Below, piece after piece: positions 14,155 through 28,423 of a stretch of 64,000 bases of DNA. The notes below the pieces were generated by a model. The model saw only the letters and a list, made by a program, of their open reading frames with translations. It searched no databases and had not been told where the DNA came from. Location: contig NC_060885.1 of assembly GCF_014805685.1 (NCBI RefSeq), positions 13,208,132 through 13,272,131 on the forward strand, written 5' to 3'. The stretch's first letter is position 1; every line of letters starts with the position of its first letter. The stretch comes from Silurus meridionalis (Eukaryota; Chordata; Actinopteri; Siluriformes; Siluridae). Position numbers and translations under genes: made by a program.

Positions 14155-14585
14155 ATGCTATATGGCAAAAAGTTTGTTGACACCTGACCATCACACCCAT
14201 ATGTGCTTAGTGAACATTTCATTATACATTTCCTTCCTTTGCTGTTATAATACCCTTCACTCTTTTGTAAAGAATTCTTTTTTGCTGTGAGGATTCGATC
14301 ATTCAGCCAGGTCAAGTCATGACATTTCAGTGTTCCATGGTTTGAGGTCACGTGTTGTGTCTAGGACACTCAACTTCGTCCACTCCGACTTTAGCACAAT
14401 AGACATATCCGTGCTGAAATATGTTTGGGCCCTAGAGTTCCACGGAATAGAAAACATAATACTATAGCATAGGAAGGCATCCTACACAACCGTGTGCTTC
14501 CAAATGTGTGACAACACTTTGAGGAAGAACCACATGGTCGTGGCTTTTTAGGTGCCCACAGACATTTGGTGCATGTCTAATAATG
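14155..14585 (-). pseudogene. Decayed Tc1-like element in duplication copy 1
   Basis: It begins ATATGGCAAAAAGTTTGTTG ACACCTGACCATC, the end sequence of a Tc1-like family I know from fish. The internal blocks are in the same order and orientation as the relic at 40833. It is heavily mutated, with no usable transposase frame. Confidence 0.6.
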
Positions 14586-14680
14586 GTGAGATACAAAAAG
14601 TAGCTTGTGAAGAGATCATTTAAAATATGTTAGTAAAATTGTAAGAAACTTTTTAAATCAAGGGCATGAAGAAAAGTGCT

Positions 14681-15005
14681 CACATCAAATTACTCGTTAA
14701 AACCATATCAGGCGTTTGCTCATTTGTGACTGCCATCACATAAGTCACATCAAATTACTCGTTAAAACCATATCAGGCGTTTGCTCATTTGTGACTGCCA
14801 TCACATAAGTCACATCAAATTACTCGTTAAAACCATATCAGGCGTTTGCTCATTTGTGACTGCCATCACATAAGTCACATCAAATTACTCGTTAAAACCA
14901 TATCAGGCGTTTGCTCATTTGTGACTGCCATCACATAAGTCACATCAAATTACTCGTTAAAACCATATCAGGCGTTTGCTCATTTGTGACTGCCATCACA
15001 TAAGT
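14681..15005. repeat. Perfect 65-bp minisatellite, five units
   Basis: Units start at 14681, 14746, 14811, 14876 and 14941, each CACATCAAATTACTCG to CATCACATAAGT. I see no difference between them. Copy 1 of the duplication has a single unit (13673-13737). TGTGACT and AGTCACA form a 7-bp inverted repeat across each unit boundary. Confidence 0.97.
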
Positions 15006-15417
15006 CACATCAAATCTCTCTCCATCACTGCCTATCCATTATGACACTGAAATTATGACAGACACTGTGATGCATTGCTAAGTTTCAAGTTTAGTGTTAT
15101 TTTCCTATAAAAAAAAAGTAAAAACTGAAACTTGAATAGTTTTATGAATTAATTTCAGTATACGTGTATTATTTTCCAATGAGGCCTTATCCATAATGTG
15201 CCTCTAGTTAAGCTAATCTTATGTAGAGTTGCAGAAGATGCACCTAATTATTAGCCAATATTATAAACCGATTTGCAAAACCAGGCCACCCTGTATCCAC
15301 ATGAGCACTTTTAGGAGAACACTAACATATTGGATATTTGTATTTCTCAAAAATGAGTGCATCATTGCACCTGGATTTAACAGTTTAGATCTTTAATAGG
15401 ATATATTGTGAGAGCTA

Positions 15418-15860
15418 TGCTATATGGCAAAAAGTTTGTTGACACCTGACCATCACACCCATATGTGCTTAGTGAACATTTCATTATACATTTCCTTCCT
15501 TTGCTGTTATAATACCCTTCACTCTTTTGTAAAGAATTCTTTTTTGCTGTGAGGATTCGATCATTCAGCCAGGTCAAGTGAAGTCTGGTCAAGTCATGAC
15601 ATTTCAGTGTTCCATGGTTTGAGGTCACATGTTGTGTCTAGGACACTCAACTTCGTCCACTCCGACTTTAGCACAATAGACATATCCGTGCTGAAATATG
15701 TTTGGGCCCTAGAGTTCCACGGAATAGAAAACATAATACTATAGCATAGGAAGGCATCCTACACAACCGTGTGCTTCCAAATGTGTGACAACACTTTGAG
15801 GAAGAACCACATGGTCGTGGCTTTTTAGGTGCCCACAGACATTTGGTGCATGTCTAATAA
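15418..15860 (-). pseudogene. Decayed Tc1-like element in duplication copy 2
   Basis: This is the second copy of the 14155-14585 relic, carried by the tandem duplication. It differs by a 15-bp insertion and a few substitutions, so it is not an independent transposition. Confidence 0.6.
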
Positions 15861-15959
15861 TGGTGAGATACAAAAAGTAGCTTGTGAAGAGATCATTTAA
15901 AATATGTTAGTAAAAATTGTAAGAAACTTTTTTAAATCAAGGGCATGAAGAAAAGTGCT

Positions 15960-16820
15960 CACAGAAAAGGTTTCGACTGGAAAAATATATTTTTGAGAGA
16001 CCAGGAAAAGGAAGAAGTATACAGAAATATCTGTACAGGAGGAGACTATGGGGGTGTTACAGCTACTATGGTGGTCTATTTAACCATTCATCAGGAAAAA
16101 GCCTTTCCATCTTCAAAGCCAGCATGGCGCCAAGACACCTAAGCAAAAGGATCAATATGAATACTCACTCAAGAACACGCAGTAAACAGGAAATGGTTAG
16201 GGGCGTTATACAGTATATGACGAGGTGAACGACATTGTGCTTCCTTTAAACTACAGTAGGGTGCTATCCATTTTTAAACACACCCTAATTACTCTCATTC
16301 AACCGTCACCGTTTGTGACACAAAACAAAGCAATCTATTTTCCAGCCTCGGTTTTTCATCTCTATCCTTACATCCTGATGTCTCAAAGCCAGCCGACATT
16401 CTGTCCACATATCTTCCTCTCTTTCTCCTCCTGTCTTATCTCTTGCCTTTCTCCAGAACACAGCATCCTGTTTGCTCTGTAGGCAGGACAAACACACATT
16501 TCACAGGCTATCACATTTGCAATGGAGCACTGATATCTCTGGAATTGGGCTTTTCCTGTTTAGCAGAGGATGCGAGAAAGAAGAAAAAAAAAAAAAAACA
16601 CAACTTTGCAACATGGTCTTTGACTACATGAGTTAGCTTTAGCATCACTCTATTGAATGTCTGGTTCTTTAAGAATTCATCAAAATAATATAGTTTTATA
16701 GTTTCACAGGTCTCTAAATATTGCCAAAATCTTGAGCTTTCTCCAAATTCCATGCATAAAATTTGCAAACAGCATTGGATTATAACACCAAAAGTCTTAA
16801 ACACAATACTGTTAAACATA
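15960..16820. other. Intronic sequence, no exon recognised
   Basis: Frames of 60-85 codons start at 15945, 16225 and 16443 without recognisable motifs. A poly(A) run lies at about 16583-16598. Confidence 0.45.
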
Positions 16821-18510
<1,690 letters not shown>

Positions 18511-18536
18511 AAAAATAACTATAACTATAACTATAA

Positions 18537-18540
<4 letters not shown>

Positions 18541-18584
<44 letters not shown>
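18541..18584. repeat. (TA)n microsatellite
   Basis: A short TA array following an AACTAT repeat, next to the fold-back's right arm. Confidence 0.9.
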
Positions 18585-18586
<2 letters not shown>

Positions 18587-21500
18587 AATCACATGTTGGA
18601 CGTAAGCAGTATGTCACATGACCATTGGCTTTGCTTGTGATAAGAACTCAATAAGAAGTTCTCTTGAGTCCTCTTTAATACGGCCTCTGCTCCAAACTCA
18701 GTCACAACGCTGTTTGTTTTTGGGTTTTTTTTCCAAAAAAGATAGCACCTTTACACTTTGTTTATACTGAAGAAAAAGAAAAACTATTTTCTCACTATGA
18801 ATGATGCAATCTTAAGTAAAATGCCAATTTAGACAGGATCATATGTTAAACAGGGGTTAATTCTACTGGAGGTAAAATAGGATCTAATCTTTCCAGATGT
18901 GTGTATGTGCAGTCTTTAAAAAATACCAACATGACAGATTTGGACAGGACTAAAATTCCAGAAACACTCCTCTAATAACCACCTTATCTCACCTCCTAAT
19001 GTAAAACTAGTCTGAAGGACTTTTAAGAAAGACTGACTAAGAATGATTTTTGTAAAATCTCTTCCACGTTCAGTATTTATTACATTATCATTATAAGATA
19101 AAAGAGACTGCGAGGAGAAGAGTCACATGGCATTAAAAAATATATACAGAAACCCCCTACAGGCATTATTTAAAAAAGTCAGTGTTGAGGTAACAATCAA
19201 TCGCTTTGATTAACCATGTAATCGTGACACATGGTATCACACTCACTCATTGGCTCACCATCTGATGGGTTATTTCTGGTGATTTGACTAAGGGTTGGGG
19301 TGTAGGGTTTACAGTAGTGTTGATGGGCTGTAGATATTTGATGTTTTAGTAGAAGTTAAAAGAGCAAGCATTTTCTTCCTCCACAGCTGGACTCAATTCT
19401 ACCTCTCTAAAAAGTAAATGGGAGTTGCACAGGGAGGCTTGAGGTAGCAAATGGGATGAGGGGTACTTTAGTGCAACTTGCAATGGTTCAAGTGTAGGAA
19501 CACAGCCTGACAAGTGGACTGAGAGGACTGTGAACATAGAGGATTGTGCTATTGTTTTGTGAAATGTAGAATGGGAGCACCAAGTTAAGAAAAATGGGCT
19601 TTGTCCCAATCTCTTTTTGATGTCTGTATACAAATAGCGGGCAGGCTATAAATCAATAGATTGGTGGCATAGTAGATGTTTTAAAAATTCAGTATTAACA
19701 TATATAGATTGTTTTATCACCTTTTTTATCTTCATATTTTTCATTAAATGTGCCTGCAACATCCTATTACATAAAAGTTAAACGAGATTTCTAAAGTACG
19801 TCTCTGCAACCCTTAGCAGTCAGTTACTTCGCATTCATGGTAATGACTGTGTTGATTTTTTATCGTGCAATCTTTTTATCTGACACCTTCTTCATACACT
19901 TATCTATGCACTTGCAAAAGTGTAAAGTAAAAACCTCCTTTTCATGTTTTGTGACCAATGTCCAATGTCTCAAGTGTAATGCAAACCGGCAAGTTCTTGA
20001 TCAAATAATCAATCAATCAATTAATCAATCAATAAAGTACCTCATATTCCTAGTTACTAGTAAAATTCCTAGTTAAAGACTGATGTTATACCTAATAATG
20101 TGTTATCCACATTACACACACCAGGTACAGAAATGTAGGGAAGTAATAAACTAGAACCTCTGAGTGATTACAGGAATAAATATTTCAGATCTTTAAAAAG
20201 CTTTTTGGCTGCAGGGGGAGCTGACATTAGGGGAAAAATGAACCTTAGCTAAAACAACCCCAGAGGGAAACTCCCTTCTTTGGAATGCACTAAGCCATGC
20301 CATTTCAGCCTAACGCTCCAAAGCACATACATGCAGGAAGCAGCATGAACGCACGACAATGATCAGAAAAAAGTAGGACAGAATCAAGTGCTGAGAAAAA
20401 TCAACAGAACTTCCAAGAAACATAAATGATCACCACTTCTAAAAAAATTTAGCGTCCAAGTAATTTTTTTCTCTATTTCAGACTGTTACATTAGTCAGAG
20501 TGACATGATTTGGAGGGTGTCTCCAAGGGCAAGCTCGCGGGCCTTTCTGCAGGAAAGGATGTCTTTAAATGAGAAGCTCCTCCACTGTGGGATAAAAATA
20601 GATCCCGGGAAAAAAGGGAACAGTAGGCTCTACAGCTGCTGCATTGTTCCAAAGTGGAAAATGGAAAATGCAGTTACCAGTAAACAGCATGCAGGCGATA
20701 ACCTTAGTCCTGACCAGCAAGTCGCAGGAGTCAGTGAGGATAAAAACAGCACAGAACTCAGAGCTCACTTTCATACCAAAAGCTTGGAAGGCCGAAGCAT
20801 CCATTAAATGAATATTTAATATTTGTCTGCTTTAAATATGTGCTAAAATTAAATCTCCTCTGCACTAAAATTACCATTTTTTCATCATAAATTTCACAAA
20901 ACATGTTTTATGTTACACGTTAAAAAACATTTTACCTGGGTGCTGGTGCTTATTCTTGCCCCTAGTTCAGCAGTTATTTGCCAATATAATGATTCTGAGT
21001 GAGTGGTCCTGTGACATTTTATCTTCTTAGCATTACATACACAGCGAAAAAAAACCCAGCTAGAAACTATGAGCTTTGCTCCTGTATTTAAACATGATGC
21101 TAGCCTCAAACGCTTGAACACGCTTGCTCAATTATCACTATATGTCTACAATCCTATAACACTTGCTCTCCATGATGACGTTGGGCCATACCTCTGAAAT
21201 GGAAAATGCAGAGACCAGGTAAACAAAGAGTAGAGTGATAACTTTTCACTAGCCTTCAGGCTCAATAGTGGTGATAAGCTTTAAACAAGAAGAAATGGCT
21301 ACTGAAACAGCAACAACAAAAAAAAAAATTCAATGTACTACAAGTGACAAGTAAATTACAGTGATTGGAGATGGGACATGACTCACACTTCCCTCAAGGA
21401 ATCATTAGTAGACCAATCAAAGCGTCACTCTTTTGTGGATTCCCTTGAAAAATGGACAACCAGCAACTTGTAACTAACAACAGTCGGGGCAGCACGATTT

Positions 21501-22385
21501 GACAACTCTGGAAACAGTCAACATTTTCTAGGCATGTTCCCAAAACTCTTTACAAACTGTTCCACTAATGCAGAGTGCAAAAGAACTTGAGAAAATCTCT
21601 GAGGAAATGTAGGTGCAATTAAATATATATCCACCCCCTAACAGTAGCCTTGGGTGAGATAGCTGTTCCCTGATCACCTTCTCCAAATGACTCATTTGCT
21701 TTTCTCCAAGGTCTCTTGTGAAAACACATGGCAATCTGATACTACCAGAGAAACAACAACACCAGGGATCAAGTACGTGGATAACTCTTGTGCGTGTACG
21801 CATGAATATACAAATCGCTGATGCAAAGCAGGGGTTAATGTATTGCCAACCTCTACTGCACATTTGCCATAAATGGGCACCTTGTGGCAAAGACAGAAAC
21901 ACTGATGCTGCTCCAGGGTTCTCCGTTATGGTTATGCTAATGCTTTCCATGGGTGAGAGAAACCAGGACCACTAAGGCAGACATGTACACACTCAAACTT
22001 GGATTTTAAAAAAACACTAATTGGCTGTCATGTACAGTACAATCCTTAAAGGTTAAGTGCCTCGTTCTTTTTTATCTTGTTTAATGGCTAATGTTAAATG
22101 TCTTGAAGGAAACATTGCTCTCATCACTCCTAGGCTTTTATAATCCACCTCACTGTCTTTGACTAGTAAATGTAGCCAGGAATAGAAAAATACTCAGACA
22201 CACAGATATTTTTCCTTAATTCTGAAAGATCTTTTCAGAAACGTGCAATTTTGTATTACATGTTAACAGGGATGTGTAACACATGACAGAAGCTATTAGA
22301 GAAAACCTTTTGGCCTTACAGTGACCTCTGGCCTGTTTGGACCAAATCCAATATGACTTCTGTTCAACTGCTAGTTTTAATAATA
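18585..22385. other. Mostly unique intronic sequence
   Basis: It contains an (ATCA)n run near 20006-20035 and open frames up to 140 codons (minus strand, 21528-21950). None has known motifs or splice context. The complex sequence at 20190-20780 is a candidate conserved element. Confidence 0.4.
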
Positions 22386-22690
22386 CAGTAATCCCCCGTT
22401 TACTGTATTCGAAACAAAAAACCGCGGTAAACGTACGCCACCCCAAAAATGCTATTTTATTTATACAGTACTATTAACATTTTACTTCATTTTATTATTA
22501 ATAATTTTCTTTTAATTAATAAATGTCATTTTTTCAACATAAAATTCCATAAAAACAATTCCCTATAAGTTTTTTGGTCTATCGTGCTATCTGTGAGAGA
22601 TTTGTGTAACAAATTAGTTATGTGGCAAATGCAATTCTCCGATAAAATGGGGACGCGAGATTTGAACTGCGGTAAAGCGGGGGATTACTG
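22386..22690. mobile_element. Non-autonomous pogo/Tigger-type MITE, 305 bp
   Basis: The ends are CAGTAATCCCCCGTTTAC and, in reverse complement, CAGTAATCCCCCGCTTTACC. They are flanked by TA on both sides (22384-22385 and 22691-22692). Subterminal CCGCGGTAAACG and AACTGCGGTAAAGCG continue the symmetry. The inside is AT-rich and non-coding. The CAGTA...CCCGC terminus with TA duplication is pogo-like. Confidence 0.8.
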
Positions 22691-22692
22691 TA

Positions 22693-23254
22693 ATACCATA
22701 CAAATCACTCAACCCCTTATTCTTGACAGATCACAGCAATACAAATCTTGGACGAATGCACTGATAGACAGACTCACAAACAGACTGAAGGACAGATAGC
22801 CAAAAACATAAGCAACGGTCCGCAATAGAAGTCAGGACACAGCACAACAACTCCTGCATGTACCTTACAGTTAAACATATGGAAACAACCGTATGTTAAA
22901 CGCATTACAAATTCAATCTTAAAGTTTTGTAGAAATGTGCAAAATAAATGTAGTACCTGATCATGTAGAAGTTTGCATCCCTTGGTCTGTATTAACACTC
23001 CAGCATTCTTTACATACTTTCATTTTCATTTACCTCAAGAGCTAGCTGAAATGAATTGAAATGTATTTATGCTGATTTGGGATTTACTCACTCTGTTCAG
23101 ACAAAGATAAAGCTGACCTTAAGGTGTTAAAGTGGTGGACCAAACAATTAGAAAGGTTTGATAAAATAACTCGGACAACCATTCGCCCTAGGTCACATAA
23201 GTATAAACACTTTACACGATTCTGTGTCTTTCTTCGTCTCTTTCAAAGCTCATT
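22693..23254. other. Intronic sequence, nothing recognised
   Basis: Unique sequence between the MITE and a SINE-like repeat; only chance frames. Confidence 0.4.
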
Positions 23255-23420
23255 CATACTTTTACATTTATGCCCTTATCCAAAACAAAAAAATAATATT
23301 TGTTTCACTTATAAAACTGAGCAGCTGCGGGTTAAGGGGCTGATAATTGCAGCTTGGCAGTCCGAGGATTTGAAATAATGATCTTCGGATTAGTAATTAA
23401 ACATTTTACCTAACGAGGTT
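23255..23420 (-). mobile_element. tRNA-type SINE copy, family S2, reverse orientation
   Basis: In reverse complement it has GGTTAGG-like promoter sequence and ends TTGGATAAGGGCATAAATGT. That tail corresponds to the GGATAAGGGCGTCTGCCAAA ending of a common fish SINE. Copies in plus sense lie at 30725, 35500 and 46225. Confidence 0.5.
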
Positions 23421-23994
23421 AGCTCATTGCAAGCTCCTACACCAATCCCTTTAGCAGTCATCCATTACTCACCACTTACTGTTGAATTAATCTGCTACTT
23501 TACCTGCATTACAACTCAATATATTACCCTTGGATTATTGCATTAAAACTATGGACTGCTGCATTAAGTCAATCCTTACTGTAAAACTCTTTATCCACAT
23601 ATTTTTGGTGCAGCCTACACACTCAGGAAACCATCAAAAAAAAAGCTTGGAAAACAAGAGCTCAACGGTCCCACTGTAATAGTTTGGCCAGGCAACCATG
23701 TCGCACAGTAAAAGTATTCCGAATATAAAGAACCTAATTCATCTCACAGTGAAGGTAATAAAATTGTGTGAAAAAACAAAAACAAAAAAAAAGTCTGACA
23801 TCAGTGCGTAGCTCATAAGGGCAAGAAAACACAGCTATAACATTTCCACACTCAAAATCACACGTGTCATATATTAGTTTGAAGTACTCAAGAGTTGCGC
23901 CATTTAAACCTGCTGTCTAATTTATATTTCACCATATTACACGCATGCTATTACACAAATTTATACTGCAGATATTTATAAGTCCAACATACAG
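23421..23994. other. Intronic sequence, nothing recognised
   Basis: Repeat-poor, with no exon signal. Confidence 0.4.
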
Positions 23995-24117
23995 TAAATG
24001 TGAATTTTGAACACTATCCATCACTGCTTATATAATAACTTTGTTAAAAATTCACATTTATTCAAAGGTATTCTATAAACAGTGATAAAGAGATAGAGTG
24101 TTCAAAATTCACATTTA
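23995..24117. repeat. Small fold-back element, 123 bp
   Basis: It starts TAAATGTGAATTTTGAACAC and ends with the reverse complement of the same 20 bases. ATCACTG and TTATA continue the pairing inward with gaps. A third AAATTCACATTTAT copy lies inside, near 24047-24061. TA-flanked ends and small size suggest a MITE. Confidence 0.75.
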
Positions 24118-27100
24118 TCCACACTTCATCTCACTACTTTCACCATGCTTTAAGATTCTGCTGATAAATTTTGTATAAAAGACCAGGGGCCATAATGACT
24201 GTATTATTCATGAGTCCTCAGCACAAAAAGCCTACAGCTCTGAACATTTCCAATTAACAGATGACATTTTTACTGTTATTCCTTGTTGACTTTAGGATTT
24301 GCCTCCTGTTGCTTTACTATTCCTAGTAACAAACAGGCTTCTGTCCAAACACAAACCCTCGTGATAATTTCATGGGAACTGTGCTAGGTCTCATGCCATT
24401 ACTCTGAATTATACATAAAATGATCACTTCCTATCAAGCGCTAGTAAAAGCAGACGTGTAAAAGAGTTTTAATCTGCTTAACATTAGACATAGATTGATG
24501 TAATGTTGGTTGATATGGGTTTACTGAAAATAAACTAATGAATGCAGGAGGTGGCTTTCAAATATTGGCACAAAAATATTTGTTATTGGCTCTAACATGT
24601 TCCTGACATCTGACACCTGACAAATTAGGACTAGTACATCCCAGTGAGAAATACAGGAGAAAACTAAATGTATGGTATCCGTGAAGACTAAACCAGACCA
24701 GTGAAGTGAAGAAATAGAGCTATAATATAATTATGTAGCTAAACTATAGTAAATACACTCTAATAGCGTATTACCAACATATACGCACAAACACACACAC
24801 ACTATATAACACTCTTAAAACAATATACAGCTGCTCACCACTCATTCACAGGACACTGGATGATGCATGTGCCCTTTGTCATCATCTTTAAAACACACAC
24901 AGGCAATTATAAGACTAAGGGCTAGTTTACACCAGCTCAGGTTATTCGCGTGGATGCGATTCGATCACACTAGACTGATACGCAGTGTTGAATGTTAACA
25001 TGTTTATCTACAGGTCAAGAACAAAGGTCAAGAGCAAATTCAGGAAAAATATCAACCTGTAACAATACCTGAACTAAACAGTCTTTTCACTCTTGTATCA
25101 AAACATCATTTTACATTAAACAGGGAAGAAACAGGTCCCGAAATGATTTCAGAGATCCTGTGGAAGCACTCAACACCTCTGCCTCCTCACAAAATAAATG
25201 AATGATCCATATCCCAACCACTAGGACAGCAGATGTCATAACATCCATTTCCTAAATTAAATAAACACTTTCACGTGGTAACCTGCTCTGTTTTTTTAAA
25301 ACTCTGAACTGTTGGCCGATCTGTAGTAGTATCATATTGCTGAATAATAACCCTCCAATCGGCTTAATGATGAAAGCATGTTTGGGCAAATTTCATAGCA
25401 AAATGAAGACACACAACACTCTGTGTATGATTTGCAGGTCGGTCATCATACACATTTCTATGTTTCTCTCTCTCGATCACATTTGCTTTCTCTCTGAAAG
25501 ATCTGTCCATCATTTAAAACAAACACTGGAGAATCAACAAAAACAACCCAGGTGCAACAATATTAAATATGCAAAGTAGCTATAACCAGCAGTTTGGGCG
25601 AATGCGTAATTTGCTTGCTCTCTCATGCTCACTCTCTTCCTTTGGCTGTACTAGGCTGTGATTAGCCCAGCCCTTTTTTGTAAGCGAGTTCTGTCTTACG
25701 TCTTTCATTCGTGCTTCATGTTTACATTCCATCGAAGCGGCACGTCGGAACAAGCACGGCAAACGGAGAATATGAACCATGGCTGTTGCACGCCCTGCTG
25801 TATCTGGATACTGTAGTAAGGAGACACCAAACCGCAACTCCAGAGGTATAATGAACAACAGAAATTTTCAGATAGAATTATTGTGAGCAAGCATGCCAGG
25901 TCTCAGATCCTCCCCCTCTGACAGTTCGGTGTAGACTGCCTGAGGAAGTGCAGACGAAATGACAGATGGCAGAACGTTTGGACGCACTGTATACTCCCAG
26001 ATCATACTAACAATAACTGTTGGCATGACATTAGGCTATTAATGCGTGACCGCTTCTAGCTATTTATTAGCTATCTTAAGCTTAATAATAATAATAATTA
26101 AATAGGGTGTTACTGAGCATGCCCTAACATGAGCAGACACTATAAAATTAGCAAAATACCAGTTATCTCTACCAGGACAAAATGAATAACGAGTGACATG
26201 AATATTCCTTATCTAATAATCCTTAGAAACCAATCACAAATGACAGTTCATTATGCCACACTAATTAACAAAACCTCCCAGATTACACTCTTCCTGATCT
26301 TGTACACTAGTGTAAATTATTAGTGTAAATAAAAATAGCAGCTACTACTCTTTAAAGATATGGACAAATCAGTATCGCTATATTTGTGTGTCTATTTAAT
26401 GGGTTCAGCTAGCCATGCTTATTTTATTCTATTACATTTAGCACCACATGTTGCCTAGTCTATTTCCAGGCAATGAAAAACATCAGACTGGGCACCACAA
26501 TGGAGCGTTTACTTAGCTGATAAAACTGGACCCCTTCATGACCCTCAATTGATATTCAAGTGCCATTTATCTTGGTTTGTTTAATTCACACTGGAAAAAA
26601 AGTGTGGTTATCTGCACCGCTCTTTAAATTGGGGGATGGGGGGCTCCCACATTCCCTATAAAGTTCTTTGGAGCAATGCCAAGCACTGACGTACTTATCC
26701 TTTATTTCACTTCCTTACCTGCAAAAGAACTGATTTTCTCTCCCTCACTTGCTGTCTGAGTCTGTGTGACGAATTCAATGAACTCGAAGGAGAAGTGTTT
26801 GTTCTCGTCTGCATTTCTGCATGAGCAAAAAATTCCCGTTGACCACACTTACTGTAAACATGAATTTCACAAAGAACATATCTTCAATTGCATCACATGT
26901 GAATATTTTGTAAAGACAGCAACTGTAGGAATTCTTTAGGAATTATGTTCGGGAGACCTGTTTTTTTTTTTTTCCCCCACCACAGTGACATTAGGTGTTC
27001 ATACCACACAAAACTAGACCACTACTAGACTATTTAGGATTACTACAAAAGGGTCCAGCTACAAACTGTCTTTTATAGTGATTACCAAATTTGACCAATT

Positions 27101-28369
27101 TCATGGACGCTTCAGAGATAGGATGCATGTTTTCTTAGCATGAGGAAAAAGCTGTACATTTTTCTTTAAATATTCTGAGATTTATGTTGTCCACCTTTCT
27201 TTACACATTCATTGAAACATTTATGAAGGTAATGCTAACTAATGGCTCAGAATAGTAAATTAATTTAGCTAAAAAAAACTAGAGTGGCTAAATTATGGCT
27301 ACTAGTTTCATACATTTTTCAGCTCTTCTTCAGTAGTCTGCTTTTTCTCCCAAGTACTTCTGCTAGTTCCTGACCCCTGCACTAGACGGCTTACCCCGAG
27401 TATTCTCAATATCATTTATCTTTCAATAAGCGTGGGTGTGGTGTGAAGCATTCTACCCAGAAGTATATCTAAAGAGGAAGTATATGCCAAGGACATCACT
27501 TATTTGTTACACAAGAACGGTTTTGAAATCGGTTGCCTGGATGTGATTCCAAAACGTACTCATCTAAAAAGAGCAGCTTGACTCATTGGACTCATTGAAC
27601 TACTGCAATACTTTATGTCTTGAGAACCAATTAAATGTGAACACATGGATTGTTTGTTTTTTGTCTTCTAGACATGAAAGTCTGCCTGGCCAATCTGTCT
27701 TAAATTCTTTTGTACCATAAGAAAACTTTCGTCATGTAGCTGAGAGAGGAAAATATAAAAACTATTCTGTCCTAGATTTAAGCTTCTCATCTTTTGAGAG
27801 GTTGGAGACAGACATGAAAAGGCACTTTGGAAATAAATGGCTATTACTTCAGCATTTGGAATTCCAGATCAGTCTTTTCCCATTGAAATATATACACCCA
27901 GGCACGGAGAGGAAGCGAAGCACTAATAAAAACAACAATCTTTCTTTCATTATGTTTCCATCACAGCTCCAGAGCCCAAGACACTCTCCCAGCTTCGTTC
28001 TCATTCCTGAGAAAAGCCACAGGCTGACATCTTTTGTTCGTGATCAATTGCTAGTTCTTTTTAACGCATCCAGACTTGAAAACCTGCAAGGTGAAGATGG
28101 CGTGTGTTAATTTAGTGGCGGATTTACCGACCTGACACTTTGCTCTTAAGGATTGTCAAACGTCCTCAACTGGCTATTAAACTTTGGAAAGTCTATCGGT
28201 GTCAAAACACATGGACTCGTGTTCCATTACTGACATCCATCTTAAAGCATTTGTTTCATCTGGGAAGTGGTGAAAGTGCTTTGTGGCCAAGCAAAATCCA
28301 GAAACTTACCTCACAGGCCAGCGATAGCTTGCTCATCATGTTATTTACTGTGGCTCTTCAACAGAGCCT
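24118..28369. other. Mostly unique intronic sequence
   Basis: No named repeat or exon was recognised over 4.2 kb. There is a short (CA)n near 24790 and poly(T) at 26960. Frames of 60-102 codons lack motifs. A GT-AG-like exon was looked for and not found. Confidence 0.4.
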
Positions 28370-28370
28370 T

Positions 28371-28422
<52 letters not shown>
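28370..28422. repeat. (CA)n microsatellite
   Basis: TATACACAC followed by an uninterrupted CA run. Confidence 0.95.

Positions 28423-28423
<1 letters not shown>

Larger units (their letters stand above)
13673..15959. repeat. Tandem segmental duplication of about 1 kb
   Basis: Copy 1 spans 13673-14680 and copy 2 spans 14681-15959. Both start CACATCAAATTACTCG and end GGGCATGAAGAAAAGTGCT, and they abut directly. They are nearly identical. The differences I see are poly(A) length (near 13845 and 15110), single-base indels, a 15-bp insertion at about 15578-15592, a CACGTG/CACATG change, and four extra 65-bp units in copy 2. CACA follows both copy ends, suggesting four-base microhomology at the junction. 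Matching small open frames at 14115-14351 and 15377-15628 are parts of the embedded Tc1 relic, not genes. Confidence 0.95.

Noticed and set aside
14681..15005. CRISPR-like array
   Set aside because: The units abut without spacers and the window is vertebrate nuclear DNA; it is a minisatellite.
14115..15628. Two nearly identical 78- and 83-codon frames, suggesting a duplicated gene
   Set aside because: They lie within the decayed Tc1 relic carried by the tandem duplication and are antisense leftovers.
20505..20807. Opposed 100- and 79-codon frames
   Set aside because: Neither shows a known motif or exon borders; more likely conserved or ordinary intronic sequence.
21528..21950. 140-codon minus-strand frame
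   Set aside because: No motif, no splice context, and this length is expected by chance among thousands of frames in 64 kb.
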